Assembly: GCA_034231615.1 (NCBI GenBank) | Contig: CM067315.1 | Span: forward strand, 33,065,735 to 33,129,734 | Source of the DNA: Meghimatium bilineatum | Taxonomy: Eukaryota > Mollusca > Gastropoda > Stylommatophora > Philomycidae | Direction of reading: 5' to 3' | DNA: 64,000 nt | In this document: positions 45,601 to 54,692 of the stretch, piece after piece | How positions within the stretch are numbered: position 1 is the first letter of the stretch | Layout: each line of letters opens with the position of its first letter | Translations under genes and position numbers: made by a program | Notes under the pieces: generated by a model | What the model was told of the DNA's origin: nothing | Databases searched by the model: none | What the model saw: the letters and a program-made list of their open reading frames with translations, nothing else

Positions 45601-48167
45601 TCCAGAAAAAATTACAGACTCTGGACTAGTGACACGTGTGTGTGTTTGAAAAGTTGCCCATAGAAGCATTTTGCCGTAAACCGTGTGGCATTTGTTATTG
45701 GCAGTGCTTGTTTTTTTTGGTCAATATCTTTGACTGCCACTGTTTGGACACAGGTTGGGTCACGGTCATCATTTAGCCATGACTGGTCTCCAATTACTGC
45801 CAACGGTCTCAAATTAGCACAATCCAGACCATGTGACATAAGACCCATTGACAATTGGAAAGTAGAATTGTAGAGCAAAACATTTGACTTCCTGTGATTT
45901 TCCTTGGTCAATTTGTGTTAACAGCTAAAGAAATTCACAGGTTGAATTTCAGGATGTTTTATAAATCGGCATGACTATTGTATAGAAACTAGATCCAGTG
46001 CATTGTAAGAGACAAATGCTTGTCGGTGAAGAGGGTAGGGCCCCTTTAACTGATACCCATGATCATCTGCATTGTTAGATTGTTGCTTCAAAGGAAATCA
46101 TTCTTCTAAAGTGTCTCATTTGACTTTTTACATGATTTTCATTGATAACTTTGTGTTGACAGTACAAAATGCTCCTGTTCTTAAAATAAACCATATGTCA
46201 ACACCCCCCTCCCTGTCACTAAAATAAGACACAACAAAAGTCAGACAACAAAGTAATACTTACCTCTCTTCCTTCCCATCGCTAAAGCTGAAAAGACCCT
46301 GGATTTCACTAAAAACTACAAATACAGCCAAAGACCCTAAACAATACCTTCTCCTTCCCACAAGGAACAGGTACATGTACCGTAACAAGACTTCCCAACA
46401 CTGAAATAACAATTCTAGACCATTCTCCATTGCTAACACCAAGTGATTATCTCATGTAAAAATTTTAGGCAAATAACACATTAATAGTCGCAAGTGAATT
46501 AAACATATGTTAAATAATTGTCATTGCCGTATATAATGAAATTCGGTTATAATGTACGTCAAAACTTATCACTTATCCATCAAAACTTATCACTTATCCA
46601 TCAAAAACCATTAAGTTGTTAGTGTTGCTTCAGGGTGGTATTAAATCTGTTTTAATGTATTACAGGGTGAATGGAAACCAAAATTGATTGATAATCCAGA
46701 CTACAAAGGAAAATGGGTTCATCCTGAGATTGACAACCCAGAATATCAGCCAGACAGTGAGCTAGGTTCTTATGATAATTTTGGAGCCATTGGTCTGGAC
46801 TTGTGGCAGGTATGTGTATATAAAAATCATATTTCCTTTTTGTGTGCTAATCTCTGCGCGAAACTAACGTGAAAGTTAATGTGATTTCAGCTGTGAAGTG
46901 TATTGTAGTTACCAGTTAGTGTTAATATTTGCCCCCCCCCCCCCAAAGACAAGAAAAGCCATGCACATAAATGATAGTGCACACAGAATGATGTTGCAGA
47001 CTGGGAAACACTGAAGAAATCTACAAATATATAACTATAGCTATATAAAGCAGCTTTGGCGGATTAGCTCTGCTGCCGTCTTGGGGCTGGTGAACAGTGA
47101 CCACAGTACACTTCATTAATGAAATCCATATCAACATCTGGACTTTGACATTGTGAGGTCTGCCTCACACTATAATCTTTGCTGTGTTCAAACTTTTTGG
47201 CTGCCCTTGCCTGGATTACTAGGAGAAAATTCATTCTTTTATGTGCAGAATACTGAGATTGTGAAACGTCACAGTAAAATTCCTGTTGCATTAGGCAATC
47301 CATCTCATGACATTGCACTCTATGGCAACATTGAATCAAACAGCAATCATTGGTGTGCTATGATTGCATACTATGGCTACATTGAGTCAAACAAAAATCA
47401 AAGGTGTGCTATGACTGCACACTATGGCTACATTGAGTCAAACAAATCATTGAGTGTGCTATGATTGGTATTCTTGACAGTTGACATGCACTTTGTCAGA
47501 GGGATGATGGTGTACATTTATGGGGAAACCAGAGTACAATAAAAATAAATCTTATGATTTTAAATAGAAATCACCTGCATGTTGCCAGGGCCTGAAAGGG
47601 TTGCAAAGTATAACACTTACCTACTACGCATGTCATAAGATGTGACTAAGTATAGCAACACTTACCTACTATATATGTCATAGGATGTGACTAATGTTTT
47701 GGGACTGTACATCCAGCTAATTGCAGTTCGAAAACATAAAGAAGCAACTGAAATGAACTTGTCAAAAAACAGTTTTTGTGCATTATATGTTCTTTTGTGA
47801 CTTGTCTTGTAGTTGTGATTCAAATAAATATTCATAGAACTAAACTATACTTCCCATACTACACAATAACTGACTTGCATATGTCTTTTTTCAGGTAAAA
47901 TCTGGAACTATATTTGACAACTTCCTCATCACAGATAATGTTGATCACGCCATAAAGTTTGGCGATGAAACTTGGGGTAAGACAAAAGAACCTGAGAAAA
48001 AAATGAAAGAAAAACAAGATGAGGATGAAAGAAAAAGCAAGGAAGAGGAAGAAAAGAAAAAGAAAGAAGACGAACCACCTAAAGATGAAGATGACGACGA
48101 GGATGAAGATGAAGCAGATGAGGATGAAGTTGATGACAGTACTGCTGCAGAAAAGGATGAGTTATAG
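33520..48167 (+). CDS. CALR: Calreticulin, complete, eight coding exons
   Basis: Exons 33520-33601, 36358-36459, 40123-40326, 40756-40850, 42993-43127, 44713-44901, 46666-46809 and 47895-48167 join in phase to 1224 nt, 407 residues. Residues 1-15 ([15 protein letters not shown]) are a signal peptide. The lectin/globular N-domain has the disulfide pair C102/C134, free C160 and glycan-contact residues Y106, K108, Y125, D132 and D314, matching human Y109, K111, Y128, D135 and D317. The P-domain has three DPxxxKPxxWD and three GxWxxxxIxNPxY repeats. The C-domain is acidic with a Glu/Lys then Asp/Glu run and ends KDEL. Role: Ca2+-binding lectin chaperone of the ER lumen that retains monoglucosylated glycoproteins with ERp57. 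Length is close to the usual 400-420. All acceptors are AG and donors GT; the ATG is the first after the promoter and begins the signal peptide. Confidence 0.98.
33602..36357 (+). other. Calreticulin intron 1
   Basis: GT..AG, 2.76 kb. It holds a family A element (34058-34210) and a C 3' end (35455-35605, gctctctggtggaaatcaca..agagcgaatgcagaag). A decayed stretch at 34670-34960 has several 'ttctggtgctttt' type repeats. No second gene is supported; a 61-codon frame at 34914 has no signature. Confidence 0.7.
34058..34210 (-). repeat. Family A element
   Basis: ttcttcttcagcgttcattc to cgacacatccgtctttggca. Confidence 0.75.
36358..36459 (+). CDS. CALR: Calreticulin exon 2
   Basis: 102 nt; encodes [20 protein letters not shown], then [14 protein letters not shown]. 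Acceptor cttacag, donor gtaagt. This is the first beta-strands of the lectin domain; KFYGDxEKDKG is highly conserved in the family. Confidence 0.96.
36660..36945 (+). repeat. Family B element in intron 2
   Basis: ttgccacagcctgaaagggg to gtgtttgagaacgaatgcaa; diverged. Confidence 0.65.
37070..37540. mobile_element. Two LINE fragments in intron 2
   Basis: 37080-37380 plus: [20 protein letters not shown], a typical 'NGxxLEEVxxxKYLGxxI' RT thumb segment, after [11 protein letters not shown]. 37425-37540 minus: caggaggttgatgttgtctt and atatatttatagatttccct, shared with the RNase H LINE at 14490-14550. The two come from different families. Confidence 0.7.
37830..37935 (+). mobile_element. LINE 3' tail fragment
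   Basis: acagctcacaaacacatgcg, then agtcatgaacccatggaatg, ending ggatcaccaactaaccaaca; a decayed copy of the (CCAA)n tail. Confidence 0.6.
38282..38430 (-). repeat. Family A element in intron 2
   Basis: ttcttcttcagtattcattc to ccagtggtccatcttctgtg. Confidence 0.72.
38431..40122. other. Rest of calreticulin intron 2, no recognised feature
   Basis: About 1.7 kb of AT-rich sequence without a shared repeat. A 67-codon frame at 39825 and a 71-codon frame at 39548 (minus) have no recognisable family or splice logic. Confidence 0.5.
40123..40326 (+). CDS. CALR: Calreticulin exon 3
   Basis: 204 nt; residues 62-130. Contains [20 protein letters not shown], then [14 protein letters not shown] (C102, Y106, K108) and [12 protein letters not shown] (Y125). 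These are the calreticulin family signatures KHEQxIDCGGGYxK and YxIMFGPD. Confidence 0.97.
40756..40850 (+). CDS. CALR: Calreticulin exon 4
   Basis: 95 nt; [20 protein letters not shown], then [11 protein letters not shown]. It carries D132, C134 (pairs with C102) and C160. IMFGPDICG spans the exon 3-4 junction. Confidence 0.97.
41060..41372. repeat. Large imperfect inverted repeat (foldback) in intron 4
   Basis: Arms 41060-41165 and 41262-41372 are reverse complements of each other: ggtaaatacaaataaggtag and ctaccttatttgtatttacc at the outer ends, acaaatacaattgtcaa and ttgacaattgtatttgt at the inner ends. The 96-bp loop contains a LINE tail (gtgatgaaagaacaacaaaa) and a broken A/B 3' end (ttcttcctctgcggttcatt). 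Confidence 0.88.
41493..42360 (-). mobile_element. LINE relic with RNase H and (CCAA)n tail, second copy
   Basis: Parallels 14189-15345: tail gatggttggttgctgatccagc at 41493, atatatgcatgtgtttgtga, gaatccattgtataacaatgct and, at 42110-42210, the antisense of the RNase H start. It is more decayed than the 14-kb copy; no intact frame. Confidence 0.72.
42485..42560 (-). repeat. Family A fragment
   Basis: ccagtaataaattccagaga, then aaaacatgcattgtgttacc to gtgcagatgacc; weak. Confidence 0.4.
42993..43127 (+). CDS. CALR: Calreticulin exon 5
   Basis: 135 nt, phase 0; [20 protein letters not shown], then [20 protein letters not shown], then SKTIP. This ends the first part of the globular domain and enters the first P-domain repeat (IP|DPNAKKP). 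Donor gtaagt. Confidence 0.97.
43138..43217 (-). mobile_element. 56-bp LINE tail insertion with 12-bp target duplication, 10 bp past a splice donor
   Basis: accaggtttaat occurs at 43138-43149 and 43206-43217. Between them is ggttggttggttggttgctg, then atccagcggtccatgggctc, then atgccctttgacccaa, the LINE 3' end in reverse. It is an extremely 5'-truncated insertion. Confidence 0.9.
43345..43590 (+). repeat. Family B element in intron 5
   Basis: gtgtttccaggccttcaagg to aatttgagaatgaacgcaga; diverged. Confidence 0.65.
43600..44420 (+). mobile_element. LINE relic in intron 5
   Basis: 43900-44400 matches 8200-8695: [13 protein letters not shown]-like reading, ccaaaagaattgctacaagg, cccatgctcaaactattcca, catttgcagccagaatatgg, ending gtgatggacgaacagcaaac. 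Frames are broken. 43600-43800 upstream is of unclear origin. Confidence 0.7.
44713..44901 (+). CDS. CALR: Calreticulin exon 6 (P-domain)
   Basis: 189 nt; three type-A repeats ([33 protein letters not shown]) then type-B repeat 1 ([13 protein letters not shown]). The hairpin arm that binds ERp57 is built from these repeats. Confidence 0.98.
44990..45150 (+). repeat. Family B fragment in intron 6
   Basis: ggttccattaaaaaaaccat, then gaatgtgtcaggtagagagg to aagaataaatgcagaaaaaa; strongly decayed. Confidence 0.5.
45441..46555. mobile_element. Possible pogo/Tigger-like transposon relic
   Basis: The left end tacagtggaatcccattttc, then aacgaatccg resembles the TIR of pogo/Tigger elements, with a TA target. 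A weak inverse (ataatgaaattcggttataatg) lies near 46535-46555. No transposase is readable between. This is tentative. Confidence 0.4.
46666..46809 (+). CDS. CALR: Calreticulin exon 7
   Basis: 144 nt; type-B repeats 2 and 3 ([26 protein letters not shown]), then GAIGLDLWQ with D314, the return into the globular domain. Donor gtatgt. Confidence 0.98.
47060..47745 (+). repeat. Intron 7 repeats: 58-60-bp duplication and B fragment
   Basis: 47325-47465 has three copies of 'tgtgctatgactgcacacta' plus 'tggctacattgagtcaaaca'. 47575-47740 holds B-like pieces (ttgccagggcctgaaagggt) and a direct duplication tatagcaacacttacctact (about 47606 and 47654). Nothing else was seen in this intron. Confidence 0.6.
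47895..48167 (+). CDS. CALR: Calreticulin exon 8 (C-domain, KDEL)
   Basis: 273 nt with [43 protein letters not shown], then Glu/Lys- and Asp/Glu-rich sequence to STAAEKDEL. The acidic tail is the high-capacity, low-affinity Ca2+ store; KDEL is the ER retrieval signal. Confidence 0.98.
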   Translation, partial: VKSGTIFDNFLITDNVDHAIKFGDETWGKTKEPEKKMKEKQDEDERKSKEEEEKKKKEDEPPKDEDDDEDEDEADEDEVDDSTAAEKDEL

Positions 48168-48750
48168 GTGGGCGATACAAAACATCCGTTCATTCTCATA
48201 CATTACATAGTGGGTGTGACATTTGAGATGTTTGAAAGTGTTATATGATGCTGCCACAGAGAGGATGCCTGCAATGTTTGAAATGTTCTCATTTTTTATT
48301 GAAGTATACAAATTGTATATTATTAACTGGTTGTTATGTCCAACAGAATTTAATAACAGCTGTTAGCTGTTACCCCGCAAAAGTGAGTGTGTAGTATGAT
48401 ATTGTGAGATATATGTTAAAATTGTGAATTCACTGATGCCGTGGTATGAACGCTGCTGTATTCCATCTTTCATTTCCTGATCCATTCATGAGTTAAATGT
48501 ATGCTGTATGTGGCTGGTTGACATGCCGTGCTTGTCGTTACTTTTATTGTGTGAATAATACTTTAACAAGAAATAAAACTTTGCTAGCAGGCAGACACAA
48601 AATGCATGCTGGCTATATAATATTGAGGCAGAACTATTGTGATTTGGATATGAAAGTATACTGTTTCGTATTAGTGTGCCTCTTTGTTGCAAATGAAATG
48701 TGATTACGTATATTTATTTGGCAATAAAAATTTTTGTTGGAACAATTTTG
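48168..48750 (+). other. CALR: Calreticulin 3' UTR and poly(A) signals
   Basis: AATAAA at 48572-48577 and 48723-48728. The second is followed by T/GT-rich sequence (tttttgttgg, ttttgttgtagtgt), so cleavage near 48745 is the best guess. The UTR is free of the dispersed families. Confidence 0.72.
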
Positions 48751-48819
48751 TTGTAGTGTATTATGAAGTGTGTCAGCGCTCCTTATGAACTTATCTGCAT
48801 GGTTGTGATAGTGGTTTTT

Positions 48820-48995
48820 GGATACATGATGCTCGCAGAAGACGGATGTGTCAGGCCATTGGCGCAAATAAAACGGCGACACAATGCATTTCCATTCTCT
48901 GGACTACATACTCCTGGAAATCTAGTAGGACCATGATCCTGCTAGATCCAGCGGGAGTTTGAGAATGAACACTGAAGAAGAAGGATGCATGATGC
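48820..48995 (+). mobile_element. Family A element with 13-bp target duplication
   Basis: ggatacatgatgc (48820-48832) and ggatgcatgatgc (48983-48995), one mismatch, flank a 150-bp A copy (48833-48982) from tcgcagaagacggatgtgtc to gaacactgaagaagaa. It gives the family's true ends. Confidence 0.85.
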
Positions 48996-49064
48996 AGCAA
49001 TATGAGAGAAAGAACCATCAATAGTAACATCAAAGTGTGTCCACAGCTCCTTATTCTGTTGTTT

Positions 49065-49155
49065 TTTTCTCAAACTCCTGCAGATTAGTAGGATGTAGCC
49101 TTGAGAATGGAATGCGGTGTCATGGTTTCCAACTTAGCTGCAGTATCAGTACTGT
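49065..49155 (-). repeat. Family B fragment
   Basis: tttttctcaaactcctgcag to aacttagctgcagtatcagt, directly before the 32-bp satellite. Confidence 0.6.
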
Positions 49156-49172
49156 TACGAAATTCCACTTCG

Positions 49173-50115
49173 GTGTTTCATGCAAGCAGCACTTCATACA
49201 TTTAGTGTTTCATGCAAGCAGCACTTCATACATTTAGTGTTTCATGCAAGCAGCACTTCATACATTTAGTGTTTCATGCAAGCAGCACTTGTTTCATGCA
49301 AGCAGCACTTCATACATTTAGTGTTTCATGCACGCAGCACTTCATACATTTAGTGTTTCATACATTTAGTGTTTCATGCAAGCAGCACTTCATACATTTA
49401 GTGTTTCATGCAAGCAGCACTTCATACATTTAGTGTTTCATGCAAGCAGCACTTCATACATTTAGTGTTTCATGCAAGCAGCACTTCATACATTTAGTGT
49501 TTCATGCAAGCAGCACTTCATACATTTAGTGTTTCATGCACGCAGCACTTCATACATTTAGTGTTTCATACATTTAGTGTTTCATGCAAGCAGCACTTCA
49601 TACATTTAGTGTTTCATGCAAGCAGCACTTCATACATTTAGTGTTTCATGCAAGCAGCACTTCATACATTTAGTGTTTCATGCAAGCAGCACTTCATACA
49701 TTTAGTGTTTCATGCAAGCAGCGCTTCATACATTTAGTGTTTCATGCAAGCAGCACTTCATACATTTAGTGTTTCATGCAAGCAGCGCTTCATACATTTA
49801 GTGTTTCATGCACGCAGCACTTCATACATTTAGTGTTTCATACATTTAGTGTTTCATGCAAGCAGCACTTCATACATTTAGTGTTTCATACATTTAGTGT
49901 TTCATGCAAGCAGCACTTCATACATTTAGTGTTTCATGCAAGCAGCACTTCATACATGTAGTGTTTCATGCAAGCAGCACTTCATACATTTAGTGTTTCA
50001 TACATTTAGTGTTTCATGCAAGCAGCACTTCATACATGTAGTGTTTCATGCAAGCAGCGCTTCATACATTTAGTGTTTCATGCAAGCAGCACTTCATACA
50101 TTTAGTGTTTCATGC
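49173..50115 (+). repeat. 32-bp satellite with 16-bp half units
   Basis: Unit gtttcatgcaagcagcactt, then catacatttagt. About 28 units with interspersed half units (gtttcatacatttagt). A variant unit with cacgcag followed by a half unit recurs at 49331, 49539 and 49811, i.e. 208 and 272 bp apart (6.5 and 8.5 units). Confidence 0.95.
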
Positions 50116-50404
50116 ATTAGACTTCATCTCATTTATTTCATCAATTAATAATCTGCAGGATTGTTTGATTCCCTCTGTTTTGTAGTAGGATTCTTTACTC
50201 TGTGAATCTAGAAATATGTAAGAACCATTTGGAACTTTTTGCTTCACAATATCAAGTACTATGGGAATGATAAACACACACATATGTGATATCTACTAAA
50301 AGTGACTGAACGCCCCCATAAGTGCAATGTCATCAGTTCTTCAACATTTCTTGGTGCTATTCTTTATTGCTTTCTGACATTTTTTGTTAAAATTATTAGT
50401 CAAA
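50116..50404. other. No recognised feature
   Basis: Unique AT-rich sequence after the satellite. Confidence 0.4.
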
Positions 50405-51065
50405 TTATTTTTAGTCAAAAAAGTTGTCAAATGACAACTTGGTCCGGACAGACAACATGGATGTAACAAATTAGCTATATAACAATAAAACCTGTGAGGG
50501 TTGTAGGGTTAAGACATTTGGTGCAGAAAGATCACCATGTATCATGTATCCTCTACCATCCTGATGAGTGGAAATTTCACACTGTCCAGTCCTTGATATT
50601 ATCCAGCTGTCTTCTTCTGGACATCTGATCTTCCAACATACCATGAACATTTTGTTGTTGTTCAGGAATGTCCCATGTGCCCGTACCATTGGAGTGTACA
50701 GAGTTTCACAACTGTTAACAGCGGTTCATACTGATCCACTAATGCTGTAATTCTAACATAGGAAAACACATTCGCTGTATGCAGTACTAATAAACAAATA
50801 TAAGAGGGGATTTTAAAAATTGTTGTTATATAGAAACTTTTGATATAAAAGATTAGTGGGGGTGATATCACTGTATTTGTACCCAGTTTGAGATAGTTAC
50901 GCCCAAAGAAATAAAGATAAAGGCAGTATCACCTACAGTAAGATTATGTTATAACAACTTGTCTGGACCGACAAATTATATATGTAATAACAGAAATTCA
51001 CTATATACAGTATAAATAATATAGAATAAATATAATTAGGTAGGAAATTTGTTATAACATGAGCT
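50405..51065. mobile_element. MITE pieces and a decayed LINE end
   Basis: acaacttggtccggacagac (50430) and ataacaacttgtctggaccg (50950) match the MITE at 53897-54072. 50520-50750 minus reads LQWYGHMGHS with later PEEDSWI, a heavily decayed LINE C-terminus. Confidence 0.5.
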
Positions 51066-51069
51066 AGTT

Positions 51070-51300
51070 CTATGAAGAAAGAACTACTGATAGAAATAAA
51101 ATACTTTGGACACGTTAAAAGACATGACAATTTATTGAGGGTAAAGTCAAAGGGAAGCGAGCAAGAGGTAGGCAGAGATACAAGTGGGAGAGTAACATTA
51201 CACAATGGACAGATTAGTCTAGCAGAGTGCACTACCAAGACAGGAGATATGTTGCAGCCAACCTTGCGGAGACAGATCTTAATGATGATGAGCTAGAACT
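51070..51300 (+). mobile_element. LINE ORF2 C-terminus, second copy
   Basis: IKYFGHVKRHDNLLRVKSKG, then (shifted frame) SLAECTTKT and ANLAETDLNDDE-like decay. It parallels 32920-33190 (gcagagatacaagtgggaga in both). Confidence 0.72.
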
Positions 51301-51879
51301 CATTTGCCCTATCATGCAATACCCGTGTCAGTCTCCCAGAGTATGCTGTGCAAGATAGACAAATGGATTTTAATTAAGAAAGGAGGGGATCATTCTTTTC
51401 AACTGTTCAGGAGGCAGCGAAAGAGCAGATACATTGACATGTAAAGTTATAATGGAGATGTCAGAGTGACAGCTGAATCATGGCCATCTTCAATAGAGGA
51501 CTGACACAGAATTAATTGGGTCATCATTCGTTCCTTTTATTGATTGCCGCTGGCCACTATTTATATACTTGGAGTCGCATGCTAACAATAGCCACAGCGA
51601 TCCAAAGTATATAATAAAAAATATTAACGAATGAATACCTAATTCTGCACAGTGGTCTTCTATTGCAGTTGGTCATGTCTGAATTAACTACTGCAATCAT
51701 GAATACACTACAAAATGACGAAGAGGATGCACATATTCTGAAAACGAATGGAAGTGACCAGGGAAGAAAGTATGTAAGATCCGAAGTATCGACTAGGGCA
51801 CTGAGCGTAATATATATATATATATGGCAAGCACAGCACTTATGGGTATGCTTCTGGTGTCATGATGCCGGTTCTTAAT
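51301..51879. other. No clear feature
   Basis: A (TA)n tract at about 51812-51824 and a short motif shared with 44440-44490 (gaatggaagtgaccaggga). No gene is supported. Confidence 0.4.
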
Positions 51880-52010
51880 CTCTTCAGCGTTCATTCTCAA
51901 ACACCTACTGGATCTCTCTTGTACCAGGACAGTGGTCCTACTAGATTTCCAGCAGGATGTAGTCCAGAGAATGGAAATGCATTGTAATTTTATTTGCGCA
52001 AATGGTGAAA
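51880..52010 (-). repeat. Family A element
   Basis: ctcttcagcgttcattctca to ttttatttgcgcaaatggtg. Confidence 0.7.
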
Positions 52011-52189
52011 GCAGACAAAAGAATAACTTGAAGACAAAATAAACATAAAACAAATTCAAGATGTGCTCAATATTTTTATTGACAAAACAAGTGAAATAAG
52101 TAAAGATAAATACTGCACCTAGATGTAAGGATATAGTCATGTTACAAGTAGTTATACACATATGGTGCATTATCAACTGGGATATTTCT

Positions 52190-52600
52190 TAATGCAATCT
52201 CAAACTTTTGCTCTTAAGCTGAATGCAGGCCGGAGAATGGAATGTGTTGTCATGACTACAGCTGGGCTGGGACATTGAGTGTATATATTTTACATGGCTG
52301 ATGGAATGGCAAGTAGAGGATTTATGAGAATGTCCCTGCTGGACCTCTCTTGTAGTAGAACAGTGGTCCTACTAGATTTCCAGCAAAATGATATCCAGAG
52401 AATGGAAATGCACTGTTATATGTGTCAATGGCCTGGCACATCTGTCATAAGCAGGCAGGTGGCCACGATGCCTGTAACTTCTGGTCTGAGTCGTCAAACT
52501 ACAGCATGGTTGAGGGTCTGTTTAGAATTGGACAGACAACTCCAAACATTCTTATGGCAGGTCACAGTGTTGCTGTTTTTTGCTTCTCATTAAGACACAT
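52190..52600 (-). repeat. Decayed B and A fragments
   Basis: ctcaaacttttgctcttaag..ggagaatggaatgtgttgtc (B, 52197-52265); ctgctggacctctcttgtag..tttccagcaaaatgatatcc..gcctggcacatctgtc (A, 52335-52450); B-like gacagacaactcc to cttctcattaagacac. Confidence 0.5.
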
Positions 52601-52757
52601 CCAGAATATTATTAAAGATGGTGCGAGTGTTTGTGGCCAGGTCAATAGACAGCGGCAAAAAGTCAAGGAAAATTGACTGGATAGCATTCGGATTGGTGAC
52701 AAAAAAAGGCCAACATTTAGTATGAGGAAGCTAATATAGTGGAATTCCTCTTATGAG

Positions 52758-53345
52758 CAGGGGTCGGCAACCTTTTGCTAGCTGTGTGCCAAATAAGTTT
52801 TCAAATTATTCAGAGTGCCAAAATCATATATCATTTTATACAAATCGAGGTCAACATTCTTATTTTACCATATATTTTATTTTTATATTTTAATTATTTA
52901 ATATATAATGATATTCAATAATATGTAATGTTGTAAATAACATTAAAAAGAATAGAGTTTCTTGAAAGATTTAAAAAAAACCTTTTTATTATTATTGGGA
53001 GCCTTGCCCTTGCATGGTCATGGCCAGTTGCTCAATATCAACAACATACTTTGTCACTTTGAGTTTGACACAATTTTCGGAATGTTCAGGTGTTAGGTGA
53101 CTACGCTGTGGATTTAGCACTGCTTTCATGTGATAGAAAATTTTCTCACAGGAATAGGTTGATCAAAAAGCTGAAAGAAGAGCAAAAGCAATGTTCTACA
53201 AATAGATGTAATAATTTGGAAGGTGATGTTCAACAGCTGAGAATAGCTGCAGACTTTTCTAGATCTTCATTTTCCAGAGACTTCCGTAGTTCAACAAATT
53301 TTTATGTCCATAATTCTGAAGATTTGAAGTCAATCTGTTGCTAAA
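52758..53345. mobile_element. Possible hAT-type transposon relic
   Basis: caggggtcggcaaccttttg, then ctagctgtgtgccaaataag at 52758 resembles the TIR of hAT elements (CAGNGGTCGGCAAC). The other terminus was not found, and no transposase could be read in the 600 bp that follow. Confidence 0.4.
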
Positions 53346-53409
53346 CCTCTGCTAATCGATTTATAATCAACTTTATTCAGGAAATGTGAAGAGTCTGTAT
53401 GCAGTTTGA

Positions 53410-53500
53410 AAAAACACGTTTGCATTCACTGGAATACACCCTGCAGGCTGGAAATCTAGTAGAACCATTGTCCTGCCACAAAGAGAGATCCAATGGGTAT
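53410..53500 (+). repeat. Family A fragment
   Basis: aaacacgtttgcattcactg, ctggaaatctagtagaacca to agagagatccaatgggtatc. Confidence 0.5.
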
Positions 53501-53559
53501 CAGCACACAACAAATTGTAATAAATATGGGAATAGAATACAGTGGAATTCAGGGCTAGA

Positions 53560-53890
53560 TTCCCTCCAGGGCCAGATAAATGGAACACATTATATGGAAC
53601 AAAATAACAGCTCACAAACACATGCATATATCACACAATAGCATTGGGTAAAGGGCATGGGCCCATGGACTTCTGGATTAGCAACCAACCAACCAGAAAA
53701 GAGACTTATGGTGTGTGGTGACTTCAACAGTCACTCTCAGAGTTGCGGCTAAGATGAGTAACTTTAGAGCTAGCTGGATGAAAATAATCTCATATTTATT
53801 AACCAGCAAGTAGACTCGCCAACCTTCTACTGGAGAGCATGGGACACCACCTCTACATCAGACCTGGCAAAGTGAACAAAAGAAGTGAAG
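53560..53890 (+). mobile_element. LINE 3' tail followed by a LINE endonuclease fragment
   Basis: 53565-53695: gggccagataaatggaacac..agctcacaaacacatgcata to gcaaccaaccaaccag, the (CCAA)n tail. 53700-53880: MVCGDFNSHSQSCG..., then ENNLIFINQQVDSPTFYWRA, then WDTTSTSDLA, the GDFNxHS and TxxSxPDLA blocks of an APE-type endonuclease, with stops. They may be head-to-tail LINE copies. Confidence 0.75.
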
Positions 53891-53894
53891 AAGA

Positions 53895-54074
53895 AGTGGA
53901 ATCCCATTATAACAACTTGGTCCGGACTGACAAAATATGTATGTAATAACATAAATTCGCTATATACAGTACAAACAACATAGAAGTATAACTGGGGATT
54001 TTTTAAAGTGTTATATAGGAAAATCTGTTTTAAAACATAAAAGAATGCGCTATAGAGGGATTCTGCTGTATTGG
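53895..54074. mobile_element. MITE, about 178 bp, pogo-like ends
   Basis: Left gtggaatcccattataacaa, right gctatagagggattctgctg then TA. The termini are inverse (CAG(c/t)-GAATCCC). Interior tatgtatgtaataacataaa, attcgctatatacagtacaa recur at 50990. Confidence 0.6.
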
Positions 54075-54209
54075 AAAAAACTTTACAAAAATCTAGCCCT
54101 GCTTCAACATAAAGTACATTTTTTGATCAAGAAGCTAAGATGAACATTGCTTATATATATATATATGAATTTGTTTCCAAAAGGTCATTAGTGGATTATA
54201 TAGAAATAA

Positions 54210-54350
54210 GCACGCATGCGGTTGCGTCTGGATCTCACCAATGGTCAGTAGAGAAACCACGCATGCAACATATAACCCTAGTAGATGACATGACGTTATA
54301 TTGAGGTTCTCTAATAGAAGCTTTGTAGCCTGTCATCTATAATTATAGAC
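54210..54350 (+). repeat. Family D element
   Basis: gcatgcggttgcgtctggat, ctcaccaatggtcagtagag, tagatgacatgacgttatat to atctataattata. Confidence 0.65.
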
Positions 54351-54692
54351 CGCCTCTGAGTAGAAGGATCATTGAATAGGAATTGCACTAAGCCGAAAGC
54401 TGAAGTCTGGGTATGAAAGAAAGCTCAGAAAAACCACCCCACTGCACATAGGAAGTAAAAGCTATATCGTTTGCAATTCATGGGGTTCTCAAACAAAACA
54501 ACCTAGAAAAAAGTAACAATATAATTTATTCCCATTTGTGTGGGAAAATGTTCCCATTTTCATGTGCAATCCCTTCATTTCCACAACATTTTTGGTTTGG
54601 TGACCTTTCTTTGAAAATGTGTTGGGGTGAGATTTACCAATGTTCCAAAAGTAATGCTCTGAGAGAGAGGTTGTTAAATACCTGTTTGTTAC

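Noticed and set aside
45612-45911. 99-codon minus frame as a transposase
   Set aside because: No helix-turn-helix or DDE signature could be read; left as part of a tentative relic.
49173-50115. CRISPR-like array
   Set aside because: Units are directly contiguous with no unique spacers and the setting is an animal genome; it is a satellite.
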